Assembly (NCBI GenBank): GCA_029449245.1
Contig: JANATF010000008.1
Location: 744,001 to 808,000, forward strand
Direction: 5' to 3'
DNA: 64,000 bases
DNA from: Mortierella alpina
Lineage: Eukaryota; Mortierellomycota; Mortierellomycetes; Mortierellales; Mortierellaceae
The translations under genes and the position numbers were made by a program. This document shows positions 23,801 to 35,502 of the stretch, in pieces (position 1 is the first letter of the stretch; every line of letters starts with the position of its first letter). The notes below the pieces were generated by a model that saw only the letters and a list, made by a program, of their open reading frames with translations, did not search any database and was not told the DNA's origin.

Positions 23801-24638
23801 TTTTACCGGCCAAATATTATGGTCCAAGCATAACAAAAGGTCAGTAACGGGTCAAACATAATGAACGCAAGGTGTAGGATAGGTCGCATTGTGTGCGTGT
23901 GCGAGGTCGCAAGGATGATCCCTGGTGGCCCCTGAGTAGAAGTTGTGTCAATAAAGATCGTTCTTTACGTAGTCGATTCCGCTGACCACTCTATTGTGCC
24001 CATTTTCTTTTCAGAGTATCAGATGAGTCGGGCGCAGGCACAGGCGCAGGCAATCCACTCCACCAAGCAAGAGTGAAGAGGCGATGAGAAAACTATGATG
24101 CAGCCTGAGGGGAAGCAGGTCTAGTTGCCCCTGAATCGACCCATGCTTCGCGCTGTTTTTACTCCTTTGTTGCTCTCCGCGTGATCTGCAGACACAAATA
24201 TATACAAAAAAAAATAAGGACGTCTTGTGCGTATGTGTGTGTGGATGTCCGTAGGGAAGTCCATAGGAATGTCCCTTGCAACGTCGTTGACTTCTGGATG
24301 CTGTGTGGCAAGTGCACTTAAAGAGTGAACCCCGGAGAAGGACGAAGGGACGGGGGGCACTACTTACGCATTAATCCACGGATCGTTCCTGGTCCCTGTG
24401 GAGGCAAGGCCGCTTGTGACTGACACTGTACCACGAATGAGAGCGCACAGAGGAGAGAGAGAGAGAACGAAAAGAGGTCAGAACGCGTCTCCACTTCCAC
24501 CGCTTCAGCATTCCTCCATTCACAGCGACATGCGGCTAGGCTACGCCATGCACTAGAGTACTTACTGACTGACCGACCACCGCACTTTAGACAGTTGGCC
24601 CCATGGACGAGATCGCCGCATCGATGACAGAATCCCAT
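20858..24638 (-). CDS. multi-LIM-domain protein
   Basis: A LIM zinc-finger adaptor with no catalytic domain, plausibly a cytoskeletal or polarity scaffold. Seven exons: 24566-24638, 24368-24425, 23655-23796, 23406-23561, 21900-23300, 21020-21808 and 20858-20878; 879 residues. The start is MGFCHRCGDLV, with a small Cys4 knuckle (C4, C7, C16, C19). Next come a half-LIM (about 83-109), a full LIM (about 119-173, CPSC...WHTACFVCYKC...CCEGC), a 390-residue Ser-rich linker, then LIM domains at about 561-614, 627-680 and 820-873. The 561-614 LIM lacks an obvious eighth zinc ligand (YHPSCVSL). The first two exons are small and lie beyond a 571-bp intron, but phases agree. The last exon has seven codons after a strong polypyrimidine-AG. 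Resemblance is to fungal LIM/paxillin-type proteins. Confidence 0.82.
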
Positions 24639-25143
24639 GATGTCTATTCGGTATTAGTGCTGGGTTGTGCAAGGAAGGGAAGAAGATCCGAGTCTGGAAG
24701 GATGTCGATGGTGAGAGAGAAGAGAAGAGAAGAGAAGCAAAGTGGAGAAAGTCTGCGCGGGTCGTCGAGGAAGGCGTACACAGCAAAGCCTTTTTTTTTG
24801 CAGCTGTCAAATGGACGGTAGCAGGAGCGAGTATGCGTCGGATGCGTTGGATTGAGGACGAGAAGGCGGAGGTGGGGGTTCTTTCAGGTTTCGTCAAGGG
24901 AGCAAGAGGCGGCACAGGAGAAGAAAGAGCAGGAAGAAGAGGACAGAGGGGAGTTAAAAAATGAAGGAGAAGAGTTGCAGGAAGGTGTGGTAGCTGTGCG
25001 TGCAGGTCCAAGGCGGGTCTGCTGGTCCTTTCGATGGTGGAGTGGAGGATTAGCAGTTCGTTGCGGTGCAGGAGAGATGACTAACGAGCTGTTGTCGAGC
25101 AGAAGAGCAACAGCAAAGGAGGAAGAGGGGGGAGCAAAGATGG

Positions 25144-25165
25144 AGAGAGAGAGAGAGAGAGAGAG
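25144..25165. repeat. (GA)n microsatellite
   Basis: About eleven GA units inside a purine-rich stretch upstream of the LIM gene. Confidence 0.85.
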
Positions 25166-25506
25166 GAGATAGAAAGAGAAGGAAGAAAACGAACGAACGA
25201 CAGAGACGAGAAAGAGTAAAAAGGGGGAAACAGTGTCCACTGATCAACTCCTCTCTACACTTGCCTTGCAGCCAGCAGGCGTGCATGTTGCTTGTATATG
25301 GGTGATTCCCGTCCGCCCTGAGGCCTGCTCCAACCTGCAGTGCAAACTGTCGCCGCTCCTCCGCTCCTCTCTCCGTCACAGAAGGCGATGACGCCTTGGA
25401 GTCGGTTGTGCCGGTTGCGCGAGTGTGGTCCATGCTTTGTTTCCAGACCAAACACACCCATGCGTCATGGAACAAGGGGTTGTCTCAGCGCAGCCAAAAG
25501 CGGCTG

Positions 25507-25534
25507 TGGTCAGTGGTCGGTGGTCAGTGGTCGG
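25507..25534. repeat. four tandem copies of heptamer TGGTC(A/G)G
   Basis: Four perfect 7-bp units with alternating sixth base (A, G, A, G), which could equally be read as two copies of a 14-mer. It is non-coding. Confidence 0.8.
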
Positions 25535-25918
25535 CATAAGAATAGCAGAAAGAGACCACACTTGGCCATGCCATTGCCATGCTGTGCATAGTATTAACGA
25601 CGCCAAGCAGTGCTGAACTGGTCGCCTGTTCGTCTCGGGACTTTTCCATCCCCAACTCCGTCGTGCTCTATACACGTAGTTCGGTACAAGTACTGTGTTA
25701 TGCGATTGCGTGTCATCTCCAACCCCTATTCGGTCTACAACATGACCTCAAGTCCTGGGACTGATCACGAACCAAAAAAAAAAAATATTCGAGTCGCACA
25801 CAACGGCTAGACCAAAGCACAGGCAAACGCGCCTGGAAATGATACTACAACTCGCAGTTGTGTGTCGCTTTTGCTCACAGAGTAAGGGTTATATTACGAT
25901 TATTATTATTGCAGTGTT

Positions 25919-28900
25919 CTAGTGGATGTGGAAGCAGTTGTTGCAGCTCCCGCGTTTAAAGACATTAGGCGAGAAATCAGTGCACTGACACTCACGACAG
26001 GGTCCCATCTCTGTCTCTGCAGGGTCCGGCGTCTGGTTCGAGAAGTAGTCCTTGGGAATATAGCCCATCATGGACGGCGTCGATGGAACCGCCGTTGGGG
26101 GTGGAGAGGGTCCTGTTGGTCCCCCTGCCATCATCACGGGTGGTGACATAGTCGTTGGTGTCGATGCATTCGAAAACACGGCGCTATGCCTCATAGACTC
26201 AACAGCGGCGCGACGTGTAGGGGGTGGTGGCGGAGGCATTCTTGTCCCAATCGTAGATGCCCGGTTCAGCGGTGACAGCGCGGATGCAGGTCGACTCTGC
26301 GGTGGCGTGGCGCGGGGCACGGCTGTGGGTGGTGTTGCAAGTCCAGCTGCATGTCCATTCGTTGTGCCATTAGATGCGGGTGTCGCATATGTCGACGGCT
26401 GTCTTGTTGGGGGTGGTGGTGCTCTCCTTGCGACTGGAACAGGGACCACTTCTTCTTGCTCGGGCTCATCATAGTGAACTGTTGGTTCCGTCTCACGCTC
26501 ATGATACACGGCCTCATCTTCATCCATATACCGGCCCGGGTCCGATGAGTTTGAATTGATGGATCCTTGTCTGTGAGTGGAGCCAGAGTCACTGAGAACT
26601 TCCTCGCAGTAGTTGGAAGGGAACATGCCAGTGTGTCGGACGCCATGAGAATCCACGAGTTCGCCCTCCCACCAGCCTTCATCAATCTCTTCTACGATGC
26701 GGATGATGTCGCCTTTCTGAATTGAGAGCTCGCCTTCGCCTGTAGCATCAAACGAATAAAGGGCGCGCACCTGCTTCTGAGGTCGACCACGGCTTGGTGG
26801 GACAGGTGGAGGGGCCATAAAGCCATTGGATCGAACACTTCCGCCACCCCCACTGTTCTTCCTCGTCTGTGCTGCAGTAGGTGTCAAGTGCGACATGGAT
26901 CGGCTCAGCTCTGGATTCGCATGCTGGTTTGTGTTACTGCGTCGGAGGTCTGCGCTAGAGGGTGCTCTGTCCAGTGGGTGTCGTCCATTAGGTATTGAGT
27001 GCGTGCTTGATTGGTCATCAGAATAGTTGGAGCGATCGTCCTCTGGTTCATGCGAATTTTGCCGACTAAGTTTCCTTGGACCAGCATTTGTGGAATAGAG
27101 AGAGGCTCGAGACCCATTGGGCGATGATGTGAATGTACTCTCCGGGATCGCCTCCAAAATCTCCACCATCCTGCGAGCATATGCAAGCTGAGCGTCGTAG
27201 TATGACTTGAGGCTGCTCACGTTGTCGTCCTGCGATGGAAGGCAAATAGAGAAATGGGGAATGACATTGAGTAAACTTCATCCACACAGGCTCGGCTCCC
27301 GTGATGGCGGCTAGCATCCTACAGGTACTTACTTGTGACTCATTGATGGTGTTCATCAGCGTGAGTACATTCTCTCTCGTCTCCTCGTATTTCGCCTTGG
27401 CGGCCTGCATTTCCTCCTCCCACTCGGGTTTCTCCTTCTTGGCTTTTTGCACCTTGGCAAGCTTTGTATCGTAGTCCTGGCGCCTGGACTGCAGCTTCTT
27501 CTGAAGGGCCACGTATTCTTTCATCTGCGCCTGAGACTTTTCCAGGCAGTCCTGATATGAAGTTCCGAATCGAGTGATCTAAACACGTACCATATTAGAA
27601 CACAGACAAGATGTGAGTACAACAGTGTTACTATATGACACGAGTCAGGGACCCTGGCCGTGCTGTGCCACATACCAGTTCCGCCTGTGCTGTTCCAATG
27701 TTCTGATGAGCATCGCCCATGCGCTGCAGTGCCGTTCGGTAGGATGAGCCCTCGCGGATAGAGTAGCTTTGGGCCGACATGCTCATGCCGAATGTTTCGA
27801 TGGCGAGCCCTTTATGCTTATCATCGCCCTCAACTCGCTTGCCTAGTAGGTGATATAAAGGGTCCAAGTGTTAGTGCGGGTAGCGGGTAAATCTAAGACA
27901 CACCCACACTGCTAGGGGATGGGGGATTCCCGCGCAAAAATGTAAAAAAAAAAACCTTGCTTCAGACAGACTCGCATCTCTCCCGCTCACCCCACAGGTG
28001 CCCTGATTGTCGGTAAGTATGCTCGTTATTATGTCACTGCAATGCAATGCGGTGTGATGCCATACGCACTGCCACTACCCTGCCGCTACCCTGTCCCTAA
28101 CCTTCCCTACCCTGCATCTTTGCCCAAAATGCCTGTGCCTAGAGCCTTTAAGATTGGCGAGACAAATCTTAACTGAACACCTCGAGCGGTGTTGTTTTTT
28201 GAGACCGCGGGAAACACCACGAAGGCGAGCATAGGACAATGGACAGGGTCTGACTCTCATACGAGTGGCACAGGTGGCATCCAGGGTATCCACGGTCGAC
28301 GATATGTTCATGGCAACCAGATTAAGCAACGAAAATTGACCGTACTGTTGAGGACCGCCCGTGAACAATTTAGCTTTCGCTCTTTTTTTTTTTTTTTTTT
28401 TTTTGGCTTAGTGTGCGCCCTGTTCCCATACCCTGTTCGGCCCCCTCCGTACTGTGTGGTGCCACAATGTCCGTTGTGTGTGCCCCGGGCGTGAATTGAT
28501 GCACTCTTTCTTGAAATTAATTATAGCAACTAGGACGGTTCTCCACACACCACCCACTACCACGGCTGGCCGGGTCCTTTGATCACATCCACCCGCCATC
28601 TGGTTCACAACGGAATTGGGATCCACATATACCCCGATGGATAACATGACAACTCGCACAGCATCCCACCTGGTGTATGCAACCACACTCCTATTTTTCT
28701 TGCTTTCATGCCCTTCACTCCCTGTTCTTGTTGCTTTCACTCATGACAAATAAACAGCAGCAAAGAAAAAACAACTTGTACCACCCAGAGAACGTGAAGA
28801 AATGAAGAGAAACGATGGAAAGAAAGAAAATGCTCAAATGTGCTCTTGCACTCTCGCTCTCTACCACTTCTCGCGCTCTTTCCTCTCTCTTTCTTGCAGA

Positions 28901-30018
28901 AAGGAATTACAGGACAGACGCAGACGCTGGCTCCTAATTGGACGCTATCGGCAGCTGGCTCTCTTTTTTTCGCTATCGTTACTCTTTCAAGCATTGAACC
29001 AGACATTGATTGAGTATCTGGAAAGCAACTGCGAGGTCGAGAGAACGGCTTGATTCGCCTATCAGTTGACTCCACCACATATTTCATGCCACTGACTCCG
29101 TCGTCATTCGAACGACGCTTGAAAAAAAACAGGGATAAAGGGCAAGGAACGTGAACACACACGCACACACATACAACTCAAAAAAAGGATCCTTTTTCAG
29201 GGCCAACACTGCACACGGGTTGATGTTGTTGACCACAACGTAAAAAAACCTGACCGTGATGCGTGCAAGGTTACAAAGCAAAGAGGTGGTCGAGACTGGC
29301 GTAGAATGTCGCTGTGTATCGCAGAGTCGAGCTGTTGGCAAACACAACGTGGGGTGGACGGATACTGTGTGGGATCGGGTAAGAGAGCGGTCAAGATATC
29401 GGAAATTGTACATACTGATTGCCTTGAGGTATGCTTGTGAGGCATCGCTGACTTTCTCGAGAGCTACCCGCTTGGCATCTGTCTCGTTCGTCAAGCTGTG
29501 AAAGTCCTCGTCCATGCGCGCCTTGGGCCCTTTGCCTATCTTTTCCCCTGTCCACTGCAAGCGACCAGAACAAACAGAGGGTTACTGCTCCAACTCTTTT
29601 TTTTATGCTCTCGAAAGAACTTGCATACACAGTAGCATAGCATAAGCAGAGCTAGAGGCTAAAGACCCTGCAAAGAAAAAGCCATGGAACCAGATCTCTC
29701 CGAGCCCTCATGTCATGCAAAGTCTTCATGCGGTGTTGTTCTCGCTGAGAGCAGTTTGCTGTTGACTTTGTCGGGATAAGTTGGAGCTGACACTGTCTCC
29801 TGGGTTGTTCTCCCTTTGAATGATTCCAGTCCATCCGTTTGTGCATCTGGCTGCAGCATCGTATGTCCCAGAAAGAGGAGAAAAGCAGGGGGCGCTCGGC
29901 GATATTATGCTGAGTAGTGCCAGGCGTGTCCTTGCGGGGGAGGTGGGTGGGTAGAGAATGTCTCGAAGAGTGGGAGGGTAGGGCGTACCTGCTTGAACTT
30001 GCCGATGTTTTTAATCAT
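25919..30018 (-). CDS. BAR-SH3 membrane-remodelling protein (endophilin/amphiphysin type)
   Basis: Predicted to bend membranes at endocytic sites and recruit Pro-rich partners. Five exons: 29989-30018, 29416-29554, 27676-27842, 27333-27578 and 25919-27229; 630 residues. The BAR domain covers about 1-225 (WTGEKIGKGPKARMDEDF, SQAYLKAISKRVEG, ALQRMGDAHQNIG, YDAQLAYARRMVEILEAIPE). A Ser-rich linker leads to an SH3 domain at about 347-405 (RALYSFDATGEGELSIQKGD, IDEGWWEGEL, MFPSNYCEEV). A Pro-rich region follows, and the last 25 residues have four clustered Cys and two His (CRECQC...CNNCFHIH), which look like a small zinc-binding tail. The first intron (434 bp) and especially the second (1573 bp) are unusually long for this window. 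Confidence 0.88.
28078..28112 (-). other. possible G-quadruplex motif in intron
   Basis: Read on the minus (transcribed sense) strand, five runs of three G occur within 35 bases with loops of 2, 7, 3 and 8. This satisfies the usual G-quadruplex pattern. Whether it folds is unknown. Confidence 0.55.
28383..28404. repeat. poly(T) run of about 22
   Basis: A homopolymer inside the long intron of the BAR-SH3 gene; it reads as poly(A) in the transcript. Confidence 0.9.
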
Positions 30019-30882
30019 GGTGCGTGGTGCTGGAATGGAGTGAAGGCAGAAGTGGAAGGAAAGGAAGGAGAGCGAAGGAGGGGAAGGATGGACAAAAGGA
30101 GAACGAAGAGAGATGGGAAAGAGGAACGCTGGAATGCAGAGACAAGAGGTGAAATTGAGATTGTCTGGTCGGGCAAAGTGCTTTTGAGTTTGAACGTGGA
30201 GCAGAGCCAAAATTGGCGTGGGGCGCTCTTTTGTATATTTGTAGAAATACAATAGAAAATAGATTTGGCGGGAGGAAAAAAAAAAAAAGAAAGAAACCAA
30301 GACAAGCGTGATGATGACGAGAAAGAGATGGATGTGAATGCAAGCAAGGCCAAAAGGGTCAGATTGAAAGCGAGGAAATGAGAGATGCGAGAAAGGGTCT
30401 ACAAGATGATGTGCGACTGAATGTTGGCAGGAAAGAGATATGCTAAAATTAAGCTTGTCTGTTGACCATGAGCACACTTTTGAGCTTGCTCCGTCTCGTC
30501 TCGCTATCCGCTCGCTCTCCTTCCCTTCGTCGCCCTTCTTTAGCACGCACCTAGACCCCATCTTATTTGCACACCTGTCCATGTGTCCCTTCGACTTGTC
30601 ACCCTTCGTCGCACAGGTGCATGTATGGGACGCGCTACCTCCTCAACTGTCTCGAAGTGAACCATATGAATATGCATTTCTCACATACCGTACCAACAGT
30701 GCATGTGTCAAATGCTGACAAAGACGGTGAAGTAAGCGTCAGTCTTTTTTTATGTATCGTGGTCAAATAGAGTGGGCGAGATGGTGATGATGGAATGGGC
30801 TGCAGGAATTCTCTGGAAGGCGATCGGTAACAAAACTAAAGTAAAAGAGTGCATGGATTGGATTGTATATGGACATGGACAC
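30019..30882. other. gap between Rab5 and BAR-SH3 genes
   Basis: 5' region of the BAR-SH3 gene and 3' region of Rab5, both minus strand. The part next to the BAR-SH3 start is purine-rich on the plus strand, that is, a pyrimidine-rich leader for the gene. No gene seen. Confidence 0.5.
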
Positions 30883-32830
30883 TTAACAGGCGCAGCCACT
30901 CTTATCCTGTTGACCACCGAGCCGCTGACCGTTGCCTCCGGCTTGAAGATCCACTCGGCCATTGCTGCCACCTGCTCCAGCACGAGCGCCACGGGTAGAG
31001 GAGAGAATGTGCTCCAAAGGAATCTTCTTGGCAATCTCTGTGAACACCTCCGCAACACCCTTGCCGTTCTTAGCAGAGGTCTCAAAGAACAAAAGGCCAG
31101 ACTCCTGTGCGTATGCGCTTGCCTCCTCAGTGGGAACTTGACGGCTAACTCCATAGTCTTCGTCGTCCTCCTCGTCCTCGTCCAGCTCCTGCGCATCGTT
31201 CTCCTCGTCATCCTCGCCTTCGCCTTCGCTAGAGTTCCCTTGTCCACGTCGCTCCGATACAAGATCGACCTTGTTTCCAGTCAATGCAATCACAATGTTG
31301 GGATTGGCCTGTCGCTGAAGCTCCTTGACCCAAGACTTCGCCTTTTCCAAGGAAGACTACATTCCGAATAACAAATGGCTGTCGTTAGTCTTTGGTCCGG
31401 GCTGACAACAAACTTCCCAATCACACAGCGAACGAAATTGATACGGAATCTTACCGCCTTTGTGACATCGTAAACAACAACGGCGGCCTGGGCATTTCTG
31501 TAATACATGGGTGCCAAAGAGTGGAAGCGCTCCTGTCCAGCTGATATGTTGTCCAAATGAAGTATGTAGCCCATTAGTTCATTGACACCGGCTTCCTTGA
31601 GTAGTCGTTCAATGGCGTAGTGCAGGCTATAACCACATGAAGATGACAATAAAACAAACCAGTATCCCAGATCTCAAACTTGATGACCTTGTCCTCGAGG
31701 CGGCATTTTTGAGTGAGAAAGGCAGCTATCCACCAACAGTAGCACAACAAGAAAAAAGCAAGGATGAATTACTGCAGTAATAGAGGCGAGCCCAAGACAA
31801 TCCTGTCCTTTGCGCCCGACTGCTTACCTCCAATGGTCGGCTCCTTGTTTTCCTGGAACTCGTCATTCACAAAGCGAAGCACGAGACTTGACTTTCCAAC
31901 AGCAGCCTCACCTAGTCATAAGAGGAAGCAGAGCGCCAAAAGATTAGCACAGAGGCAATTGACAAAAACTAAGAGGGAGGTATGACGCAGCCATGCCACG
32001 CTATTCCCAATAACCCCAGACCTTCCACGACTTGCTGTGTGCGTATCGCTGTTGTTTCTTCTTGTTGCGCTTACTCTCGTCCACTTAAAGCCGGATGGCC
32101 ACCATCCGCTCGCCCACGTCGCACTTGCTCCCTGTTGTCTTATGATCACTTACACCCACTCCTGCAGATATCAGCCTCCTAAGTAAGAAGGCACACACAA
32201 GCGCACACCCTGATTTAAAGAAGTGGTCGGCTTTCCATACTCCACCTTTCTCGGGGCTTCTGTGGTCATACTTCATACAATCCAAGAGTGGCCGTGGTGC
32301 AACCCCTGTGTATTCGTGGCACCACGCCGGTGTTGCTTTCGACAGAGTTTTTGGGCGGGAATGAGGGCTGTCGACAGGGAAAATATTTTTCGAGTACGGG
32401 CCCATGGCGGTAATAGAACGCATAAAAGCGAGGAGGAAGTGCGTGTGTGTCCCCAAGGGATGAAATCCATTGCCGCCCAGGTCAAAGTCGTAGAATCGAC
32501 GAGCAGCAAAAGGCAAAATGGATAGAAGCAGACGCGGGGAAGAAGACAATCTCCCTCAGTTCTGCCATAGAGTCAGAAGGAAAAAAAAGCCAAGCACACC
32601 CGAAAGAAAACCTCCATGCGCCCCGCTTAGAAGATAAGACGTTCAAAAGGTGCGCGCATCCAAATCCAGTTTGGCGGGTTGCAAGGGCATTTAGACAGCT
32701 ACGGCCTGTCCAAAAGAAGAGGAAGCAGCGTTTCAAGCAGGAGGGGTTGATTACCAAGGAGGACGAGCTTGACTTGGACGGGCTTCATGTTGCTGGCAGT
32801 ATGGCCTGCGGCGTCATTGGCTTGGGACAT
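30883..32830 (-). CDS. RAB5: Rab5-family GTPase (Vps21/Ypt5) with acidic insert
   Basis: Early-endosome small GTPase. Five exons: 32755-32830, 31828-31911, 31660-31725, 31455-31540 and 30883-31356; 261 residues against about 200-220 usual. The nucleotide-binding motifs are intact: GEAAVGKSS (26-34), the Rab5-typical effector text EPTIGAAFLTQ (49-59), WDTAGQE (73-79), GNKVD (131-135) and ETSAK (196-200). The C-terminus CAC is a CxC double-prenylation signal. The surplus length is a strongly acidic segment at about 145-172 between GNKVD and ETSAK, plus a Gly-rich hypervariable tail. The first intron is 843 bp, the others 80-110 bp. The gene diverges from SMU1 across 349 bp. Confidence 0.95.
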
Positions 32831-33179
32831 GTTGAGTTAAAATGTGTAGTAGAACGGGTAAGGTGCGCTTCAAGACTGAACGGCGCTTGCTGATCGGCTG
32901 GATGAGATGTGTGGTTTCGTTGAGTGTCTGTGTGTGTGTGTTGCGGTGCGGTGCGTGGTTTCTGTGTGTATGACTGAAGGGTGAAGAAGAAAGGAAGGTG
33001 TGAGCACGGGAAGGAGAGGGCGTGGTCGTTTCGTTACTATGACGATACGTACACGTACGGCAAACCACGTTTTTAAGCCAGAGTCTCATTGTCCATTCGA
33101 TCTCTTGAACCATCGCCGAGCTGCAGCCCGAAACGCCCAATTAGCTTGCCACTATCAGGAAATCCCTCGGGACACCACA
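32831..33179. promoter_or_regulatory. divergent promoter region of Rab5 and SMU1
   Basis: 349 bp separate the two divergent start codons. It includes a short GT/TG tract near 32924-32942. I assign no specific factor site. Confidence 0.5.
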
Positions 33180-35502
33180 ATGTCATCCTCCAGCTCCAAC
33201 ACCATGGAGATCGAATCGAGCGAGTACGATGCCCGCTTGCGATCATGGAACGCTAGTTGGAATGGCGTCCTGAAGAGTCTTTTCACTCACGTCTTCTCTT
33301 TGACTCCAAATCAAACGTAGTGTCATTCGACTCATTCAACAATTTCTGAAGGAAAATAACCTCCTCAACTCCCTGGCTGCACTCCAGGTAATAATTTGAC
33401 GCTGCCAGGAGACGATGCGATGAGCGAGTCGGAACTGACAAGAAGCTCTTCCCGATATATCGTTTTGATCTGCATTATTAGGAAGAGACGACGGTGGCGT
33501 TAAACACAGTGGAGAGTATTGAGGCGTTCTCGTCCGAGATCTTGCAGGGGAACTGGGATAATGTTTTGAGAATCGTATCACAACTCAAGATTCCCGAGAA
33601 AAAGTTGATGGATCTTTATGAACAGGTGAGGGACCTTTGATCAGAGAACGCTCTCGTTGCTTGCCACCAGTACATGAGGATGCTGATAGGTTGACTGTTG
33701 ACCGACATAGATCGTGATTGAGCTGGTAGAACTTCGCGAGATCGGAACGGCAAGAACACTCTTGCGCCAGACCACACCAACTCAACTGCTTAGGGATCAG
33801 TTCCCGGATCGATATCTGCATCTGGAGCATGTGCTCTCGCGGTCGCACTTTGATGCAAAAGAAGCTTATCCAAACGGAGTATCCAAGGAAAAGAGGAGGC
33901 AGATTATTGCACAGGCGTTGTCGAGTGAGGTGACAGTTGTAGCTCCATCAAGGCTCTTGACATTACTTGGACAATCGTTGAAGTTCCAGGAGCAGCAGGG
34001 CATGCTTCCGCCCGATTCAGCCTATGATCTTTTTAGAGGCACCGTACCGGTTGTTCAAGCAGAGACGGATGATGTCCCGACAAAGTGTTACAATACCATC
34101 AAGGTAAGCTTTCTAAAAACTCTTTGGGCAGCTGCACATGAGAGATCATTACGCTTACGCTTTCTACAAAATACGACGATGCACATGAGCTAGTTCCCAA
34201 AGAAGCAGCATGCAGAATGTGTTGCATTCTCACCGAACGGGCAATACCTTGTAACAGGCAGCATGGATGGGTTTATTGAAATTTGGAACTATCTTACAGC
34301 CAAGCTACGCAAGGACCTCATATACCAAGCTGAAGTATATCACCCATACACGCATCATCAAAGCTCAAGTCATTTGAACTTTACGTGTATGTTCTAACAG
34401 TGCCCCCACTGTACTCCCGCTTGTAGGATAACTTGATGGCAATGGAGTCGGCAGTACTTTGCTTGGGATTTAGTAAGGACAGTGAAATGCTGGCATCAGG
34501 AGCACAGGATGGAAAGATCAAAGTATGGAGAATTCAGACAGGACAGTGCCTTCGTCGCTATTCGCCTGCGCATCAGGCAGGAGTGACCTCTGTCTGCTTT
34601 TCGCCCGATGGAACTCAGGTTCTTAGCGCCTCCTTTGATCTCACTGTTCGGTAAGTCTATCGAGAGCCCAGCCTGACCAAAACAGAATCCGCGTTCATTT
34701 CTCAGTATTTCACCAAATCGACTAAATCGCGAATGCTACCTCCCTCATAGGCTTCATGGCTTGAAATCGGGCAAGATGCTCCGCGAATTCAGAGGCCATA
34801 CGTCGTTTGTGAACCACGCCTCATTTTCGCTTGACGGAACGCAGGTTATGAGCTCCAGCTCGGATGGTACAATCAAGGTAAAGGCGAACTGGCGCGTTTT
34901 TTGTCCTAATTTGTCAATGCCATTTTGTTGCCGTTTCCTACCTGACTTTTCGTTTACTTGAAACGCGTAACATGGTCTAGATTTGGGATTACAAGACAGC
35001 CAACTGCTTACGGTCATTCTCTCCGCACGACGGCACAGGCACAATGGCCGGAGCAGCTGGTCTGACGGTCAATTCTTGCATCCCTTTCCCCAAACCTAAT
35101 CAAGTCTTGGTATGCATGAAGTCTCCTACGGCATATCTGCTGACAATGGAGGGTGAGGCCATTCGCAAGTTTCTCTCCCCCGAGAGTTCAACCGAGGGTG
35201 CAGTCAAGGACGCAGGAGCAGCAGCAGCTGCAAGAGCCGCGGGAGCAGGAGAGGAGGCCAGGAAAGAGGGACTCGGAGTGCCGTTGACAGATTACATGGC
35301 CGTCAGTCTTTCACCGCAGTCAGAGATTGTATACTGTCTTGCCGAGAACAGCCAAGTGCATTGTTTCCATGCCGACAGCGGGAAGCTGATCAAGTCAATC
35401 CCAGTAGCCGAGGGAGAGGTTATTGGCATGGTGGCCCACCCCTCAACGAATGTTTTGGCTGTGAACACAGTGGATGGACGCGTCCTTTTGTGGAAGGCAT
35501 AG
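33180..35502 (+). CDS. SMU1: SMU1 WD40 splicing factor
   Basis: Homologue of SMU1, a nuclear WD40 protein that joins the spliceosome with RED in animals and S. pombe. Eight exons: 33180-33223, 33321-33387, 33482-33625, 33711-34103, 34194-34334, 34427-34650, 34751-34877 and 34981-35502; 553 residues (human about 513). The N-terminus has a short Ser leader, then [20 protein letters not shown] (LisH), then [16 protein letters not shown] and the CTLH helices. [22 protein letters not shown] and [12 protein letters not shown] are typical SMU1 text. WD repeats begin at about 217 ([61 protein letters not shown]). An Ala/Gly-rich insert at about 446-479 accounts for most of the extra length. A second in-frame ATG at 33204 is also a possible start. 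Confidence 0.95.

Larger units (their letters stand above)
24639..25918. other. 1.28-kb gap upstream of LIM gene
   Basis: This holds the LIM gene's 5' region and the 3' end of the BAR-SH3 gene. It contains a GA microsatellite and a four-copy heptamer repeat. Open frames here show no family features, and I see no spliced gene. Confidence 0.5.
27843..29415 (-). other. unusually long intron 2 of the BAR-SH3 gene
   Basis: A 1573-bp GT-AG intron, roughly ten times the usual length here. It contains a G-run cluster on the sense strand and a 22-T run. I found no nested gene on either strand. Confidence 0.7.

Noticed and set aside
23655-23813. LIM gene starting at the internal ATG at 23750 or at the non-ATG frame start
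   Set aside because: The open frame upstream of 23750 has no ATG and runs into a stop. Two upstream exons fit in phase, so the internal ATG is only a fallback.
24360-24638. Separate small zinc-knuckle gene (MGFCHRCGDLV...)
   Set aside because: Splice sites and phases join it in frame to the downstream LIM exons, so I treat it as the first exon of the LIM gene.
28074-28115. Interstitial telomere repeat (CCCTAA-like)
   Set aside because: Only one CCCTAA unit occurs. The rest are irregular CCCT words, so it is better described as a G-run cluster.
33000-33320. 106-codon frame covering the SMU1 start
   Set aside because: It is a different frame overlapping the SMU1 leader and intron 1. The true product is the spliced LisH-WD40 protein.
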